A stretch of DNA of 64,000 nucleotides from Fennellomyces sp. T-0311. Taxonomy: Eukaryota > Mucoromycota > Mucoromycetes > Mucorales > Lichtheimiaceae. The stretch lies in assembly GCA_025266875.1 (NCBI GenBank), contig JALLLT010000003.1, positions 682,001 through 746,000 on the forward strand, in the 5' to 3' direction. This document shows positions 1 to 12,300 of the stretch, one piece after another. The notes below the pieces were generated by a model that saw nothing but the letters and a program-made list of their open reading frames with translations, was not told where the DNA came from and did not search any database. The position numbers and the translations under genes are program-made. Every line of letters begins with the position of its first letter. The stretch's first letter is position 1.

Positions 1-680
1 TCTACATCATCCATGTCAGATTTTTTGATGACCTTGACTGCAACTTTGTGGCCGTCAGAGATGCTGTACCCGCTGCGAACGGTAGAAAAGCCACCGTAAC
101 CGATGATTTTGTCAAAGACATAATCGTCGATTTCATCACCGTCTTCTTCGTAAGCAGGTGGCAGGACAGGTGAGGCAAAGCTTGCCAAGAATGACGCTGC
201 AGGCGACTTCATGTGCTCCCACGACTTGGCGGACACGCTCCCTGTGGGGGATGTGAAGGAGCCCTTGCGGATTTGGCATTTGTTCCGTGGGATGTCACGG
301 CGGAACACGGCGGAGGGTGAGAATGATCCATACGTGGGCGAAGCAGCAGCAGATGATGACGATGAGGTCGGAGAAGGGGAGGGTGAGAGTGAAGGTGGGG
401 GCTGATTGCTGCTGTTCGACGGCCGCCGTCCGTCACCGTCGCTGGTATCATGTACGGTCGATCTAGTCTTATCGTGGGGATAGTTTAAGCTGCGGAAGAT
501 GTCAGAATAATAGTCATCGTGGTGGCTGTCAGAGTCGGCTGTGTTGTATGAAATGCCAAGAGGATCTGTGTCGATGCGCAGGTTATTATTATTATTCTTT
601 TTAGCCTCTTCTTGCTTCGACGGGCGGATGAATTGAAAGTATGAATTGAATCGATTGTCAGCGCCTTTATTAGAGTTCAT
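1..680 (-). CDS. Serine/threonine protein kinase, N-terminal part (runs off the window)
   Basis: The minus strand is open without introns from an ATG at 678-680 to base 1, about 226 codons. Residues 1-170 are a low-complexity Ser/Pro/Asn/Asp-rich leader, as in many fungal regulatory kinases. A kinase domain then begins: an acidic DEIDDY stretch, the glycine loop GYGGFSTV and the ATP-binding lysine in VAVKVIKK. The rest of the kinase, including the catalytic HRD and DFG motifs, lies beyond the window, so the subfamily cannot be assigned. The GxGGFSxVR loop resembles fungal kinases with long N-terminal extensions, but that is only a resemblance. The next gene upstream is almost 3 kb away, so the promoter probably lies within 681-1500. 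Confidence 0.8.
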   Translation of the reverse strand, partial: MNSNKGADNRFNSYFQFIRPSKQEEAKKNNNNNLRIDTDPLGISYNTADSDSHHDDYYSDIFRSLNYPHDKTRSTVHDTSDGDGRRPSNSSNQPPPSLSPSPSPTSSSSSAAASPTYGSFSPSAVFRRDIPRNKCQIRKGSFTSPTGSVSAKSWEHMKSPAASFLASFASPVLPPAYEEDGDEIDDYVFDKIIGYGGFSTVRSGYSISDGHKVAVKVIKKSDMDDV

Positions 681-3519
681 TCAGATGTATTTTGCTTTTG
701 CGTGTGTGTTATCAGTGTGGGGTAAAAGAAAGAGGTGAAGAAAGATTTAAAGAAGAGAAGAGGGCGGACAGAGGGGGAGGATCAGAGATAAAAGCTACGC
801 CCAATCAATCAACATACTCGTGCTTATCTTCCGGGCTTATCAAGGATCACTCGTGTTATCGTCCAATCAAATACGGCGTCAAACAATAGGTGTGATTTTA
901 ATCGCTGCTCGCTGTCTGCTGTTTGGCCGATTTCATCAAGCATACCACACCCCCCGTTCGTCCGGTTGCTCCGGGGTCTCGGGGGTGAGAGAGTGAAACT
1001 GGTACCATGGTTATGCCCATTGCAGTCTTTTTGACCACACCATGGCAACAACGCACTCATCTACCAACGACCCTTTCTCTTCCGAACATCTCCGAAAAAA
1101 TGTCACTTTACTTTGCTTGTTTGTGTTCTGCATTTGGTCGTTTGTCTTATGTCAACCAAGGCCTTAAATGCAAGTTTCAAAACCCGCCGTATATTTTACT
1201 TTTTCTACATGAACCCCCCATTTCCTCAAACAGCTATTGTTCCGCAGGCAAACGTGAACCTGATTGGGTTTCATAACCAGTCGTTTCCTGCATGCTGTAG
1301 CAATGTTACGCATCGCCGGGAGAAAGAGCTATTGAATAATTTGTGTATTCGTCTCACATGATTCCAATAATAATCTCCGGGCCGCTTCCTTTGTTTGGGA
1401 AAACACACGCACATGAACGTGGCCCCTCCTTACCTTTATAACAAAGACAGAAAATCTGACGCGAAATGAACGCATGTACTCCTTGACGATCCAAGAAGTA
1501 GGTTTAAAGTATTTCTGTCGATTAAAATTATACCCTTGTTTTGCGGTCTGTGCCAATCGAATATACCCGCGAGGCATGCTTTGTGTCCAGTAACACAAAT
1601 AGTTAAATCGTTCATGTATGACGGTTATCCAGCCGTTGGGAAAAGGAAAATCAGTCATTTTTGGAAATGGTGTTCATATGACTCGTGCTATTTTTAACGT
1701 AGCTGCTACGCTATGATGTAACACAGCCTATTATCTTCGGCAAGCCAAGGCTACATCTCTTGACAGAAAAGTAAGTGCTTTCTATTAATTACGTCTTATG
1801 ATTGACATACGCTTTTCAACTGTACCCGGCGACTGCCCCGTAACCTATGAAGCAATATCTCTTTTATTGTTCGTGAAATCATCATGCTGATTTCTCATAA
1901 TTTAGCTCGCAGAAAAGTGGAATAAAGTAGAACGATCCATACATACTACAGCAGCCGTTGCTTTGTATGGGTCAATCGGCAACCTCCTCCAGTCATAATA
2001 ATGTATAAGCGATGGCACAAGCTTGTTTTTTTATTAACATGGCATAATCGAGGATCTCTAAAGTGCATGAACTAACTCCACCAGATACGTTGTATGTATT
2101 GACCTGAACACATCAAAAACCCAAACTCAACCGTGTTGATTTAGTTTCCACGCACCCATATTACTTTGTACGTACGTGCGACCGAATTACCTGAGCCACC
2201 TCCGTTCCTCACAAATATTCATTATTCATCGTAGAGAATAAAGGCTTTGCAAAAGATAGTTATTAGTCTTTAGTACTAATATTTTTCATTCTTGCTGAGA
2301 CCATGCTGGTGTACTATTAAAATTTTACACTACTGCCTACACTACTACCTACACTACTACGAGTTTAAGCTTGAAAGCATCGTTAAGCCATTCTGTGAAA
2401 ACATTATTTATCATCTTAATCCGCAACTAATGCTACCGCAAACGACAGGTCAACATGTTTCACTATCCTTTCAGACAGTTATACAAAAAGGAATTCAGTT
2501 CCGTTTAGTGTCATGAAGGTCGAGTTTCGTGTAACTTTCTTCAGCAAAGAACTGGCACCCAAGAGATGGTGATGCTTTAATCATGGTCAAAAGCTATGTC
2601 AGGTATAAACTGCTGATTAGTCATCTCATCGAGGAAACTGGAGATTGTAATGGCTGACAGAACGACAGAGTTCCCAATTTTATCATGTATCTTTTCGTAC
2701 TACGTATTCGCATTTGAGTACGGACCTCTTTGTGTATATCTAATACGAAAGGTTTAACTTGCCTTGTTCCTTGTATGTCAAACAAATACATGGGCCGCCT
2801 CGTACGCGCTGCCGTGTGTAAATGGAACTTTCCGGCGCTAGACGAATTGTGCTACTTATATGAGCTATTTGAGCAATCTTCAGTACTATTAGTGCCGGCA
2901 ATTAATCTCGATGGGTAGAACTTGTCACGTTATTATCGGGTCACCATGGACATGATCAGAGTACTTCAATCCATACTCTACTGTGATCAACAATCAGTGT
3001 TGCTGATTATAAGGCACTCGTCCTATGCGTAAACATAGTTCAAAAGATACTCAACAAAGACATTAGCTGTCAGGAAATAATCTGTTGCGAGGATGTGGCC
3101 GCTGGATTACTGTTAGTGGGACTATACAAAGCAGGATAACATCCCGCAATTACCCCCCCCCCACAAACTCATCGAATGAAGCGATGTGCCACATGTTGGC
3201 CAACAACCTCAGATGTCATTATGGGGGGGGGGGGGCTTATGTTAGCATATCTCTAAAAGGTCATGAAACCTGAATAAATGTCACACCATATATTGGCCAC
3301 CTCTCTGCAACATTAGAAGCGATCCTTCGATGCATTTACAGGAAGCAGCTGACTTGCATTGACATAAAAGGAACGATCGATAAGATCATCGTTCCGTTTA
3401 TCTGCAATCTGTCTCAGAACAGTATGCGGCGCAGGCTATTAATTACCGAGTTATAATATGACATTTCAGCATCACTGTATACAATCATTAACAACTGAAT
3501 GGTTTCAGAAATGCAGTGT
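681..3519. other. Gene-free stretch with homopolymer tracts
   Basis: I see no recognisable gene here. Open frames are short, lack family motifs and do not join at plausible splice sites. The left few hundred bases should hold the promoter of the kinase gene, and the right end the 3' region of the Lys-rich gene. A run of 10 C (3153-3162) lies about 60 bp from a run of 13 G (3223-3235), so the two could pair as a hairpin. A short CTAC-based tandem repeat lies near 2331-2360. Confidence 0.5.
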
Positions 3520-4445
3520 CTATTTGCCAACATCCCATGCTCTGACCGCCTTGGGAGGTGGCGGCAGTTCTACACGAACATCGTCGCCACCGCTATCATC
3601 ACTGTCTGTGCTCTCATCCCGCTTCCTCTTTGACGACTTCTTCTTCTTCTTGCTCTTCTTCTTTTCCTTTTTCTCCTTTTTCTTCTTTGTTTTTTTCGGT
3701 TCAACATCAAACTCAGTATACACCAATTGATCCAAATCCGGCTCGATGTCCAGGTCAGGATTGTAGGATTTGGAGAAATACTTGTCCATCTTGCTGCCTT
3801 GAGTTACTCTGCCGCGCCCGCGAACCGTTACAGGCAGAGGTATATGTTTGTCTGTCTTTTCGTCATCATCCTCGGAATAACTTGGTCGATCTGAATCATG
3901 CCTTCGTGATCGATGCTCCTCCTCTGATTCATGCGAGTATCCTTCGTAAGTATCATGGCGCCGGTGTCGTTTATGGTGCGAATCGCGTTCGTCTCGCCGT
4001 CGTCTTCTCTTTCGGTATTCATCTGCACTGGAATCATCTCTACGTCGGTGGTCTCCATGCCGACGATCTCGTTCTTTCTGTCGAGCAAGCTGTTCTTCTT
4101 GTTCTTTTAACGATTGATTGTAGCTGTCGGTGGCCTTGATCATGTTGAGAAAGAATCGCTTGTTCGGCTTTGGCAAGCTGTTGGGCTGGCTATACTAATC
4201 GATCAGAATACATTGTCGTCGTCATTCTTTCGTTAAACTTACATGCCAGTATCAGGTTGGTAGGCACGCACACCCACATTGTTGTACTTTTTGCGCTTGG
4301 TTTCGGCTTCTTTGAGGATTAAATCGGCAACGTATTTGTCGAGATCGTCATCCGCAATGTCTTGAGTGTTGCCACCAACGGCAGCTCGTATTAGATCGTT
4401 TACGACATTAGAAACTGCAGAATTATTGGCAGGTTTAGAGGCCAT
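3520..4445 (-). CDS. Lys/Arg/Ser-rich nuclear protein, NKAPD1-like
   Basis: There are two exons, 4445-4243 and 4189-3520, with a 53-nt GTAAGT...AG intron, giving 290 residues in one frame. The first third is ordered: a helical N-terminus, then KPNKRFFLNMIKATDSYNQ, which resembles the LLRNVIRHTDAHN block of animal NKAPD1 (C11orf57). The remainder is an RS/RD-like tract (RKRRRRRDERDS, HKRHRRHD), an acidic patch, and a poly-Lys stretch ending near KRKRDES, which could serve as a nuclear localisation signal. This composition is typical of proteins associated with pre-mRNA processing. It starts head-to-head with DLT1, 137 bp away. The NKAPD1 link rests on one short block and is tentative; the gene itself is well supported by frame and splice sites. 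Confidence 0.7.
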
Positions 4446-4582
4446 GAACTATAAAAAGAGCTGTTCTGTATCAGAAACGAAAAGAGAAAGCAGTTTCTTT
4501 TTTGGGAATGATTTTATAAGCATCATTTATCGGCTCTCTCTTTTCTTCCCTCACGATTATCTTTTACTCTTTTGCAATCCAC

Positions 4583-5881
4583 ATGGAAAGATCACGTTGG
4601 GGTCACTTCCTCTATACGTCATCCCTTTTCTTTCTTATTGTCCTCACAGCTGCGTGCATTGCAATATCCGCTGCCGATGTTATAGTGCAAGCTCTTTTTG
4701 ACCAAACGGAATCCGGCCGCTTCGATTTACGCAATCTTTTCGTGGTCGCTGCAAGCTACGTTGTCTTGGTAATGTCGTCAAAGGCGTGTCAATTTCCCCC
4801 GGACTGTTTCGAACTTACGCAAATATTATAGGCCATAGCTGCGCTAGCATTCACCTGCAGTCGGTTCTTTACAATACGAGCGTCTTTGCAGGATATACCA
4901 AAGATTTACATACCCATCAAGAAGGACGACTTGCCCAAGGTTTTGGATACAGTAATTCGGTTGATATGTTGCTGACTATTGCTCTATTACAGAAAGTGTA
5001 TTCGCAAATCCAAGGACAATTCGACGCTGTAAAACACGTGCGAAAGCTGGCGGAACCACGACCCGAAGACATCGTCCATATCGGAAGGGGTAAACCAGGT
5101 ATTAAAACGAGGGGCATTTTATCCCGTGTATTCGAGGGAACTCACGAAAGCCTGGCATATAGGTGATGCACAGTTTGCTGGCGTGGATTTCAAACGCGTG
5201 ATTGCCCGAACGCCAATGTTTATTGGTAACGTATATAGCGAGCGGGGGAGAGAGCGAAATGTTGGCAACTAATAGTCTCACACAAAAAGCCATCCCGTAG
5301 AGCAAGCTGCGATGGCCATCAACCCAGCATTTTCTCGACCATCCCATGTCCCGACACGTCAGTATATCGAATACCTGATCCAACGAAGCTTCATCGATGC
5401 CCAGATAGGTCAAGTGTACATTGACGGGTACGAGCGAGCCCGGTTTAGTCGGGCACCGGTCAGTCAGGATATCTTTAGAGAAATCATGACGCATCTGGCA
5501 GTCATTTTGGATCATATGGGGTATAGCGACCGGGGTCAGGGTAGTGCAGGCGAGAGCGCATCGTTATCCAGCAGCAGCGGCGGATCTACATCGCACCAGC
5601 ACCATCAGCATCGAAGGCAATCTTCGGGTGATCGGTCAGCAAGGACCCCGCGTGATGATGATGTGGCATCATTGGCCCAGTCCATAGCCACGTGGACTTC
5701 GCGATCCACATCCAATACACGTTCTCGATATCCACGATCTAACTCACAAAGATCCACTCAACGAAATCAAGACGAAGATTCGTCGTCATACCAAGATGAT
5801 GAAGATGGCAATAACTACGATGATTATGATCAGCAGCTTCGCCAAGTGATCTATAATCGACTTGTAATCGATCGATTCTGA
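4583..5881 (+). CDS. DLT1: Defect-at-low-temperature protein 1 (Dlt1) homologue
   Basis: There are five exons: 4583-4768, 4832-4951, 4993-5098, 5163-5225 and 5301-5881, giving 351 residues with all phases consistent. The N-terminus has two membrane segments (about residues 10-32 and 52-75), followed by the family block PKIYIPIKKDDLPK. A middle block GKPGDAQFAGVDFKRVI appears only when the 64-nt intron 5099-5162 is removed. Next comes the Dlt1 signature PTRQYIEYL ... YERARFSR. The last ~120 residues are Ser/His/Asp-rich and disordered. The yeast member is linked to growth in the cold; its biochemical role is unknown. The 41-nt second intron is very short. It ends convergent with the transporter, 175 bp away. 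Confidence 0.85.
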
Positions 5882-6056
5882 TCTGTTTTTGTATATAATA
5901 GGCAATTGCTTTCATTCTCACACACCTGTACATAACCAAATGTTTACATTACCTGATTTAGAAACACTAATACAATGTATTCACTTTTTTTTCAAACAAA
6001 GCAATATCTACAGATAGCGGGGGTGTTTTGGGGGAGCGCAGTATCGCTATGATAGT

Positions 6057-7476
6057 TCAGATATCGCCTTTTGACGATACTCGCTCCTCGACAGTTTCTA
6101 CAGTAGTCCTGGATTTGTTGTCTTGATATGTTATATCTTGCTTGATGTTGCTTTCGGTCACGCTGTTTGCTACGAGATATAATGGAGGGAACGAGACAAG
6201 CACCAGTAGCCAACATATTAAGCATTCCCAATGCAAAGGAACGTCCACTGCATCGATACCAAAGGAAATTGCTGCACCCGCGGATTGCATTGCCTTGTAA
6301 ACACCAGCATAGCGAGCGAGTAGCGCTGGGTCATTTGACATGGCTCCCATTAACCAATACATATAAGTCTGATAGAGTGAATCCGCGAATCCATACATCA
6401 TGTATAGCACAAACGGGCCCCCAAACCGCGGTGATGTCCAATGGATTGGATCAGCGTACTTGTTGTCAAAGGTAAGCTGGAAAACGAATCCTCCTGCCCA
6501 TACTGCCATAAGCAAGATAAATATAATCACGAGGCCCAAAAGGCCTCGACCACGCCGTGACATTCCTTGATAGTCGAGCAAGAGGCCGATCAATAAGGCG
6601 CCTACCACTTGTTGGGCCCAATACATGGTATCATTCAAAGCTCGTGTGGATGGATTAAAGTATATGGCATTGACCCGGAATTGGTACGCGTAGAACCAGT
6701 TGGAAGCGATAAATGCTGGCGCTAATGCAATGATCCGCCACTCTCTCCATATCATGACAACACCTTTTAATTCGGTTGTCCAGCATGGGGAATGTGCCAT
6801 GGCAACCGGGCTACCGTCGTTTCGAACAACGTGTGATGGAGGTAACAGCGCCAACGAAAGGACAACACCAATTAGCATGATGATAACGAAAGCCGTATAG
6901 GTGCCTGTCGAAACGCCACCGCCTGCTTGGTTTTCTATGTTGAGCGCCAATGCAATGACAGAGCCAATGATGCCACCTAGGTTGAACAAGGCCCAGAAAA
7001 TCGCGACATATTTTCCCTTGTTATGCTCTTCTGGATATGCCATCATGATGGCACCTTGTGCAGACCAAAAGATACCTGCACAGCATCCGAGAATCGCACC
7101 TGCTGCAATGACAAAACCTGCAACTTGCATTCGATCGTATACCCAAAACGCACTTGCGTATACAGCATAACCAATTGATCCAATCTCATTTAACACGTCA
7201 ATACGCTAATATCTTTTATCAGTATCCAACGAAGCTTACAGTCAATGTGATCTTGACACCAATGGTGTTGGTAACAGAGCCTGCAAAGAACCCAACAATG
7301 GCAAAGCAGCCGTACAAGGCAGCATTGGCTGCATCGGTCAGAGCCACGTTCGAACTCATTGAGCCACCGGCGCCTAAACCAAGCAGCGCATTGAACATGC
7401 CCGGACAGCATAGGCATACGAAGCCTAGGAGTGTCACTTGAACTAACGGTCTATTGTACAGAGGATGCTTAAACAT
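6057..7476 (-). CDS. UNC-93-like major facilitator family membrane protein
   Basis: There are two exons, 7476-7240 and 7184-6057, with a 55-nt intron, giving 454 residues. The protein is hydrophobic throughout, with roughly 11-12 membrane spans. Recognisable UNC-93/MFS blocks are the N-terminal NRPLVQVTLLGFVCLCCPGM, a GxGAGG stretch, GSIGYAVYASAF at the start of exon 2, GAILGCCAGIFWSAQGAIM (the typical WxAQG of this family) and PEEHNKGKYVAIFW. An alternative acceptor would give a 34-nt intron. The longer form is preferred because it restores the T-IGSIGY junction seen in relatives. Transport substrate is unknown for fungal members. The C-terminal tail is hydrophilic and probably cytosolic. 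Confidence 0.85.
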
Positions 7477-7689
7477 GTAGACGGATGAAAGGGAAAAGGA
7501 ACAAAGGAATGCCTTGAAGCCCCTTTTTCATAAACGCGGAAATTTTCGTTTACTGACAAGTTATTTATTTGTCTAAAAAGAAAAAATGAAAGGGATTACA
7601 AGGTTTAATATATAAGAGTTGATGCTTTATGTACACTGCGCGCTTTTCGACTGTTTCTAAAATATAATGTAGGGGAAATAAAAATGCTT

Positions 7690-9304
7690 TTACAAATGAT
7701 CCGGATCGATGGTGTGCATCAACTTATCCAACTCCCAGTCCTCCATAAGTGGTGGTGCACGTCCATCAGTCATTGCCAGTGGTGGACCGTTGCTGTGGTC
7801 TGCCATCTGTGCCACGCGACACAGCTGGTCAAAGTTGAAGTCGGTGAAACGACCGTAGAGATTGAGACGGCGCCAAACTGTTTGGATGCGGGTGGTTTCC
7901 GATTCATCTTCCATGACCGCGGCCTTTTCAGGCGTTTGTTTCTGCGACACGATGGGTGCAGGTGACGGTGCTGGTGGTGATCGGGAACCATGGCTACCAC
8001 TGCTGCTACCACAAGTACTGTTATCATGGCCTTGGTTCCCACTGCTTGAGGTAAACAGTATTGGGTCGTTACCAGAGTACAAGGACTCGGAGGTTAAGTA
8101 GGGCTCCGTAGACGAAGAAATGGCGTTGTGACGAATGCTGAAATTGTCTTGTGGACCTTCATGAGGGCTGAATTGGACGTAAAGGGCTGCATGGGAGCTG
8201 GATGAGGATGTGGCGTTGGTGTCCGGCAAATATGGTGCTGGCTGATTGATTTGCTGTTGATGGTCTGAGTGGACTGGTTTTTTGTCCAGCTTTTGTGGAG
8301 CAATTGCCACAGGACGCTTCTTTATCACTGGTCGTCTAGGTACTGGTTGTGGCGGAGTCGCAGATGGCGGTGTGCATGCTGGAGCAATTGCCACTGGACG
8401 AGGACGAGGAGCAATGACAGCTGGGGAGGAGGGTGGGTGGGAACCCATGGTGAGGAACGGGGCCAAATCGGTAGAAGGCGGGATAGTTTGTTGCCATGGG
8501 GAAATAGTCGGCAACATATCGCCAGCATAGTTATCGTTAGGCAGCCCCTTGAGAGCACAGAGCTCAGATTTCAACTGTTGGATAACCGAGCGAAGATACT
8601 GGTTTTCCTGCGACAATTGAGTGGTTTGCTGGAGGTGGGCATTCTGAAGCTGGCGTATCTTCATCTCCAAATCACGGACATAACGCTCCTTTCGCTCTCG
8701 GAACGCACGCTGTGCTGCGCGGTTCTGGACCTTGCGCTTTGCTTTTGGATCCTCATCGTCGTCCTAAAAATGGATCGTCAACTATCGGCAATCGGATAAA
8801 TCTTTTTGCATTATATTTACGTCAAAAACATTTTCCGTCAACGGTTTGCGACCGGGCCTTCGCATAATATCTGAGGAAGCAGACGGGCTGCATATGATCT
8901 CTTGATCAACTATATTGTGTGGGGAAAGATGACCGTGTGAGCAAACGCTTTGTTATTTTCGGTTGGGCCGGCGCTTTACTCCTTTTTGATCCATACAGTG
9001 CCGGTAACCCCGCGGTAAAGGTACCAAGTGCATGTGCAGATCCGGTCAAGCGAGTGGAAATGCCCATGGGTTATGTATGCTTTTTACCTTGTGCGTGTGC
9101 CAATGTAATGTCGTTGATTCCCACCGAGTCGAATGAGCCATTTCGTTTACGCTTGTTCTGCTCAATCTCGTTCATCGAACCGGACCAGCCTGGCTCCAGC
9201 GTATCCGCGGCTGGTAAGTTGGCTGCATCATAGAGAAGCACAGGTTGATTGGGAGAAACGGCTGCAGCAGCAGACCCGCTGCTTTTGCCCCTGTTATCGA
9301 TCAT
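7690..9304 (-). CDS. bZIP transcription factor of the fungal AP-1 (Pap1/Yap) type
   Basis: There are three exons, 9304-9088, 8900-8821 and 8763-7690, giving 456 residues in phase. The basic region at about residues 100-125 reads QNRAAQRAFRERKERY, with the NxxAQxxFR signature of Pap1/Yap factors rather than the NxxAAxxCR of Gcn4. A leucine zipper follows (LEMKIRQL ... LSQENQYL ... LKSEL). A PxRKRNGS and a GRKPLTENVF segment precede it. The rest is Pro/Ser/His/Gln-rich, with an acidic C-terminus (PPLMEDWELDKLMHTI) that could activate transcription. Only isolated cysteines are present, so the paired cysteine-rich redox domains of Yap1/Pap1 are not visible. The role is therefore DNA binding and regulation, with the target stress unknown. 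Confidence 0.88.
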
Positions 9305-12300
9305 TTGGTGTACAAAAAAAGTAAGAGTTGAGTGAGAAAGGAATCGAAGAATAAAAAAAAAGAGAACACGGCGCTAAAGAACGAAAAAAAAATGTACACA
9401 CACCATCTGGGACAACCTGCTTTTGGAAAGTGTTAGCGGATCTTTGTGCGATAGTAGCTTCCACCCAGGGGCCTCTGCATGCTCAAATCCTTTCATGCTA
9501 CTTGTCTCACGTCAAAACGGGTTGGTTTGGTTTTTATATCTCATTTTTTGTGTTCTACTTGAAGAAACTTTTGTACGCGTGCACGTTCGTCCCCGAGATA
9601 ATATCCATATACGTGTCGAAACTTTCTTTCGAGATCTGTCCTAAACAACGCCCTCTGATTGGACCCTTCAATGATAAGCTGGGGTCGGAGAAGGGCAGCG
9701 TTCCCACGGAGGCCACGATCAAGATTGCTATGTGCACACAAGGTTAGATGCCAGCAAACCAGCAGTTGAAAGCCCATACATGCATGTCAAAAAAAAAATA
9801 GGCACTAGTTGTTACTTCTAGAAAGTGTCAAAAAAGTAAGTGCATTGAGGCAATCGTTTTTCACGAAACACTTTCGTTTATCAAAGCCGCTCATTAAGCG
9901 CGTCATACCAACGAGATCTGCTGTGTTTTTGGAATTGATGCACCGCGTATCTGAAATAACAAATGTTATGCCTAATCCTTATCATCTTGACAGCGGACAT
10001 GCTGGTTATTCCTGTCCGACAATCTTAGTATGGCGGAAAAAGAATAGGCGGTTTAGCAATAAACTCACATACACTGACCAGGCTATCAATGCCTGTCGCT
10101 TTGATACAGCCTGTCGGTTTGTACAACACTGGATTTCCAAAAATAAGTTCTTGGTATTGCAAAAGGGGAACCGACTTGACAGTGTCCAGATGGAGATTTT
10201 TTTTACTCGCCTACGTACTTACATAAGACATTAATGGAGATATTAATTTCATTGTGATTATGGTATAGCTCGCCCCAACATCTGACAGAATGTGTGAAAG
10301 AGCAAGGTGAGTATATCATTAATGGTAGATGTATTGATTACGAAAGCAGTGTGTCGAACTATAATTTTTTTCTTCAAAACGTGTGTGCCGTGCATATAAA
10401 TTACTTCAGCAGGCCACTTTACAGTATAGAATACTTACGTAACTATATTGTATAAATTAGTGCTGCAGATCCATGCCTGTGACAGCCACGATACTGCATA
10501 AAGTTTGTAATTCCAAAAATGCATGATACCAGAGTACGCAAGAAAAAAAAGTAACAGTAAAAAGGGTTTAACAGGGTTTACGTACCCGGGCTATAGTTAC
10601 TTCAGAAGAGTGGGCCTCATTCTTTTTTTTAAAAAAATATTTCCCGCAATAAAAAGAAAAGAATAAGCAAGAAAAGCATAACAGTTCTGTTCCTAAGTAC
10701 GGGCAAATCCCTGGCAGTATTCTTCCAAAAAAGCTCTAAGTTCTACAAAGAACAGGCAAATGGTACGTCCAATAATCGGAACGAAACCTTAAATAAACGT
10801 GAGACAAGCTGCATATGCCCACCAAATTAGACCAAGTTCCACTTGCCTTTCTCTGACCATCCTGAGAATTTGACGGTTTTCCTTTCATCAATGTATCACA
10901 CGGTTTTCTTCCATGTGCACTTCATTTCCTTTGCATAAAAATAGAAAAAGTTCCACTCCCAATGCTGCAATGAGCTTAACTCACCTTTTCAAACCAGATG
11001 AATGTACAACAATCACGATTGAGGCACTTTACTAACTGCTCTAACGGGATTTCCTCTTCAGGATAAAGTTGACTTATAGTGTTACATATGCATGAGATGT
11101 AACAGGAATCATACATTTGATCGATAGGATTCGTGCGAACACTGACCAGGTTTAATCAACAAACAAAAAAGTGAATGCTGGACGATAGCTATTACACTAT
11201 GGCAAAAAGTTACTTTTTCAAGTTATTGCTAAAGATATTAACAGAAACTTTGTTTGATTAGTAATGCCAAAAATTTGAAAGCAAAGAAGTATCGTGATAT
11301 TCTCTCCCTCAAGAAAAGGCAAATAGTACAAAGGGTTATCGATTGTTATTTTTTCCATCAAATTGCATTGCGAAAAAAAGGCATCATGTTGTACGTTCTC
11401 ATATTCTATGTACTCCAAATCCCCAACATCATATTTCAAAATGGGATACAAGCGTATGATTAGTTATGCCATTACTTATACGATCATTTTTTCATTTTTT
11501 TTACTCGGATGAGACTTGAAAAGGACTATTCCGAAATCAGCGAGTTTCATTACGAATCTTCAACGTGTTCATATAACTGTCGCACGCTATATTTCACACA
11601 AGAGGAAGATCTTTTATGAGTACCTAATGCGTCTTACTGATATGCACGTTGAAGCCGATGAGATCATATGGATGCACGTGCGGCAATAGGTTTTGTGTTA
11701 GTGTTTTGGCGCAGAAGATCGGCCAGGATACTTTCCAATATCGGAGATTTGAGGAAACTGTGTAAATATGTGGCAAAAGGGACCCACGCAAAAAAGCCAA
11801 TCAATCATCTACATGAATTAACTTCTATGCTGTTCTCAAATTCTCAAAGTCCAACAAGCATGTTACATAACAAAAAGATGATTCGGATTTTTATCGGTTG
11901 ATTTAATTAAAGATACGCACGCCTGTTTTCTTAAAGACAGAGCCACGCACTAGACGACTTTCAAAGTGAATGGGGTCCCGAAGAGTTCCGAGCACCAGGA
12001 ATGGCATTTCTTACCTACTAAGCGGAAACTGTTTGCAAAAAAATCCGGCGTTTCTTTGGGTCACAAATTCAGGTATCACGGACACATGGCAACTTGACTT
12101 TCTTACCCCCTTATTTAGAACTTTAAAGTGAACGAAATCGGAGAAGCAAAAAGGCGAACGAAGCGGCAAGGAGCACGGGCCAGGAAGCGCAACCCTTTAC
12201 GTTGCCAATGCAGTGGGTTGATTACTGGTTGTTTTGTTTTTTATTTTGCGAATGAAAATTGGCCGTCTGGGAAAAAAAACAACCATGCATCAAAACGGAA

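Noticed and set aside
3558..4139. 193-codon plus-strand frame opposite the Lys-rich gene
   Set aside because: It is the antisense shadow of the repetitive Lys/Arg codons; the minus-strand frame has a clean intron and a NKAPD1-like block.
7185..7239. Alternative 34-nt intron in the UNC-93-like gene
   Set aside because: It would add RIDVLNE between two conserved segments and is shorter than any other intron seen; the 55-nt form keeps the family alignment.
9809..10234. 141-codon open frame as a gene
   Set aside because: No recognisable motif, no splice partners, AT-rich surroundings; it may be chance.
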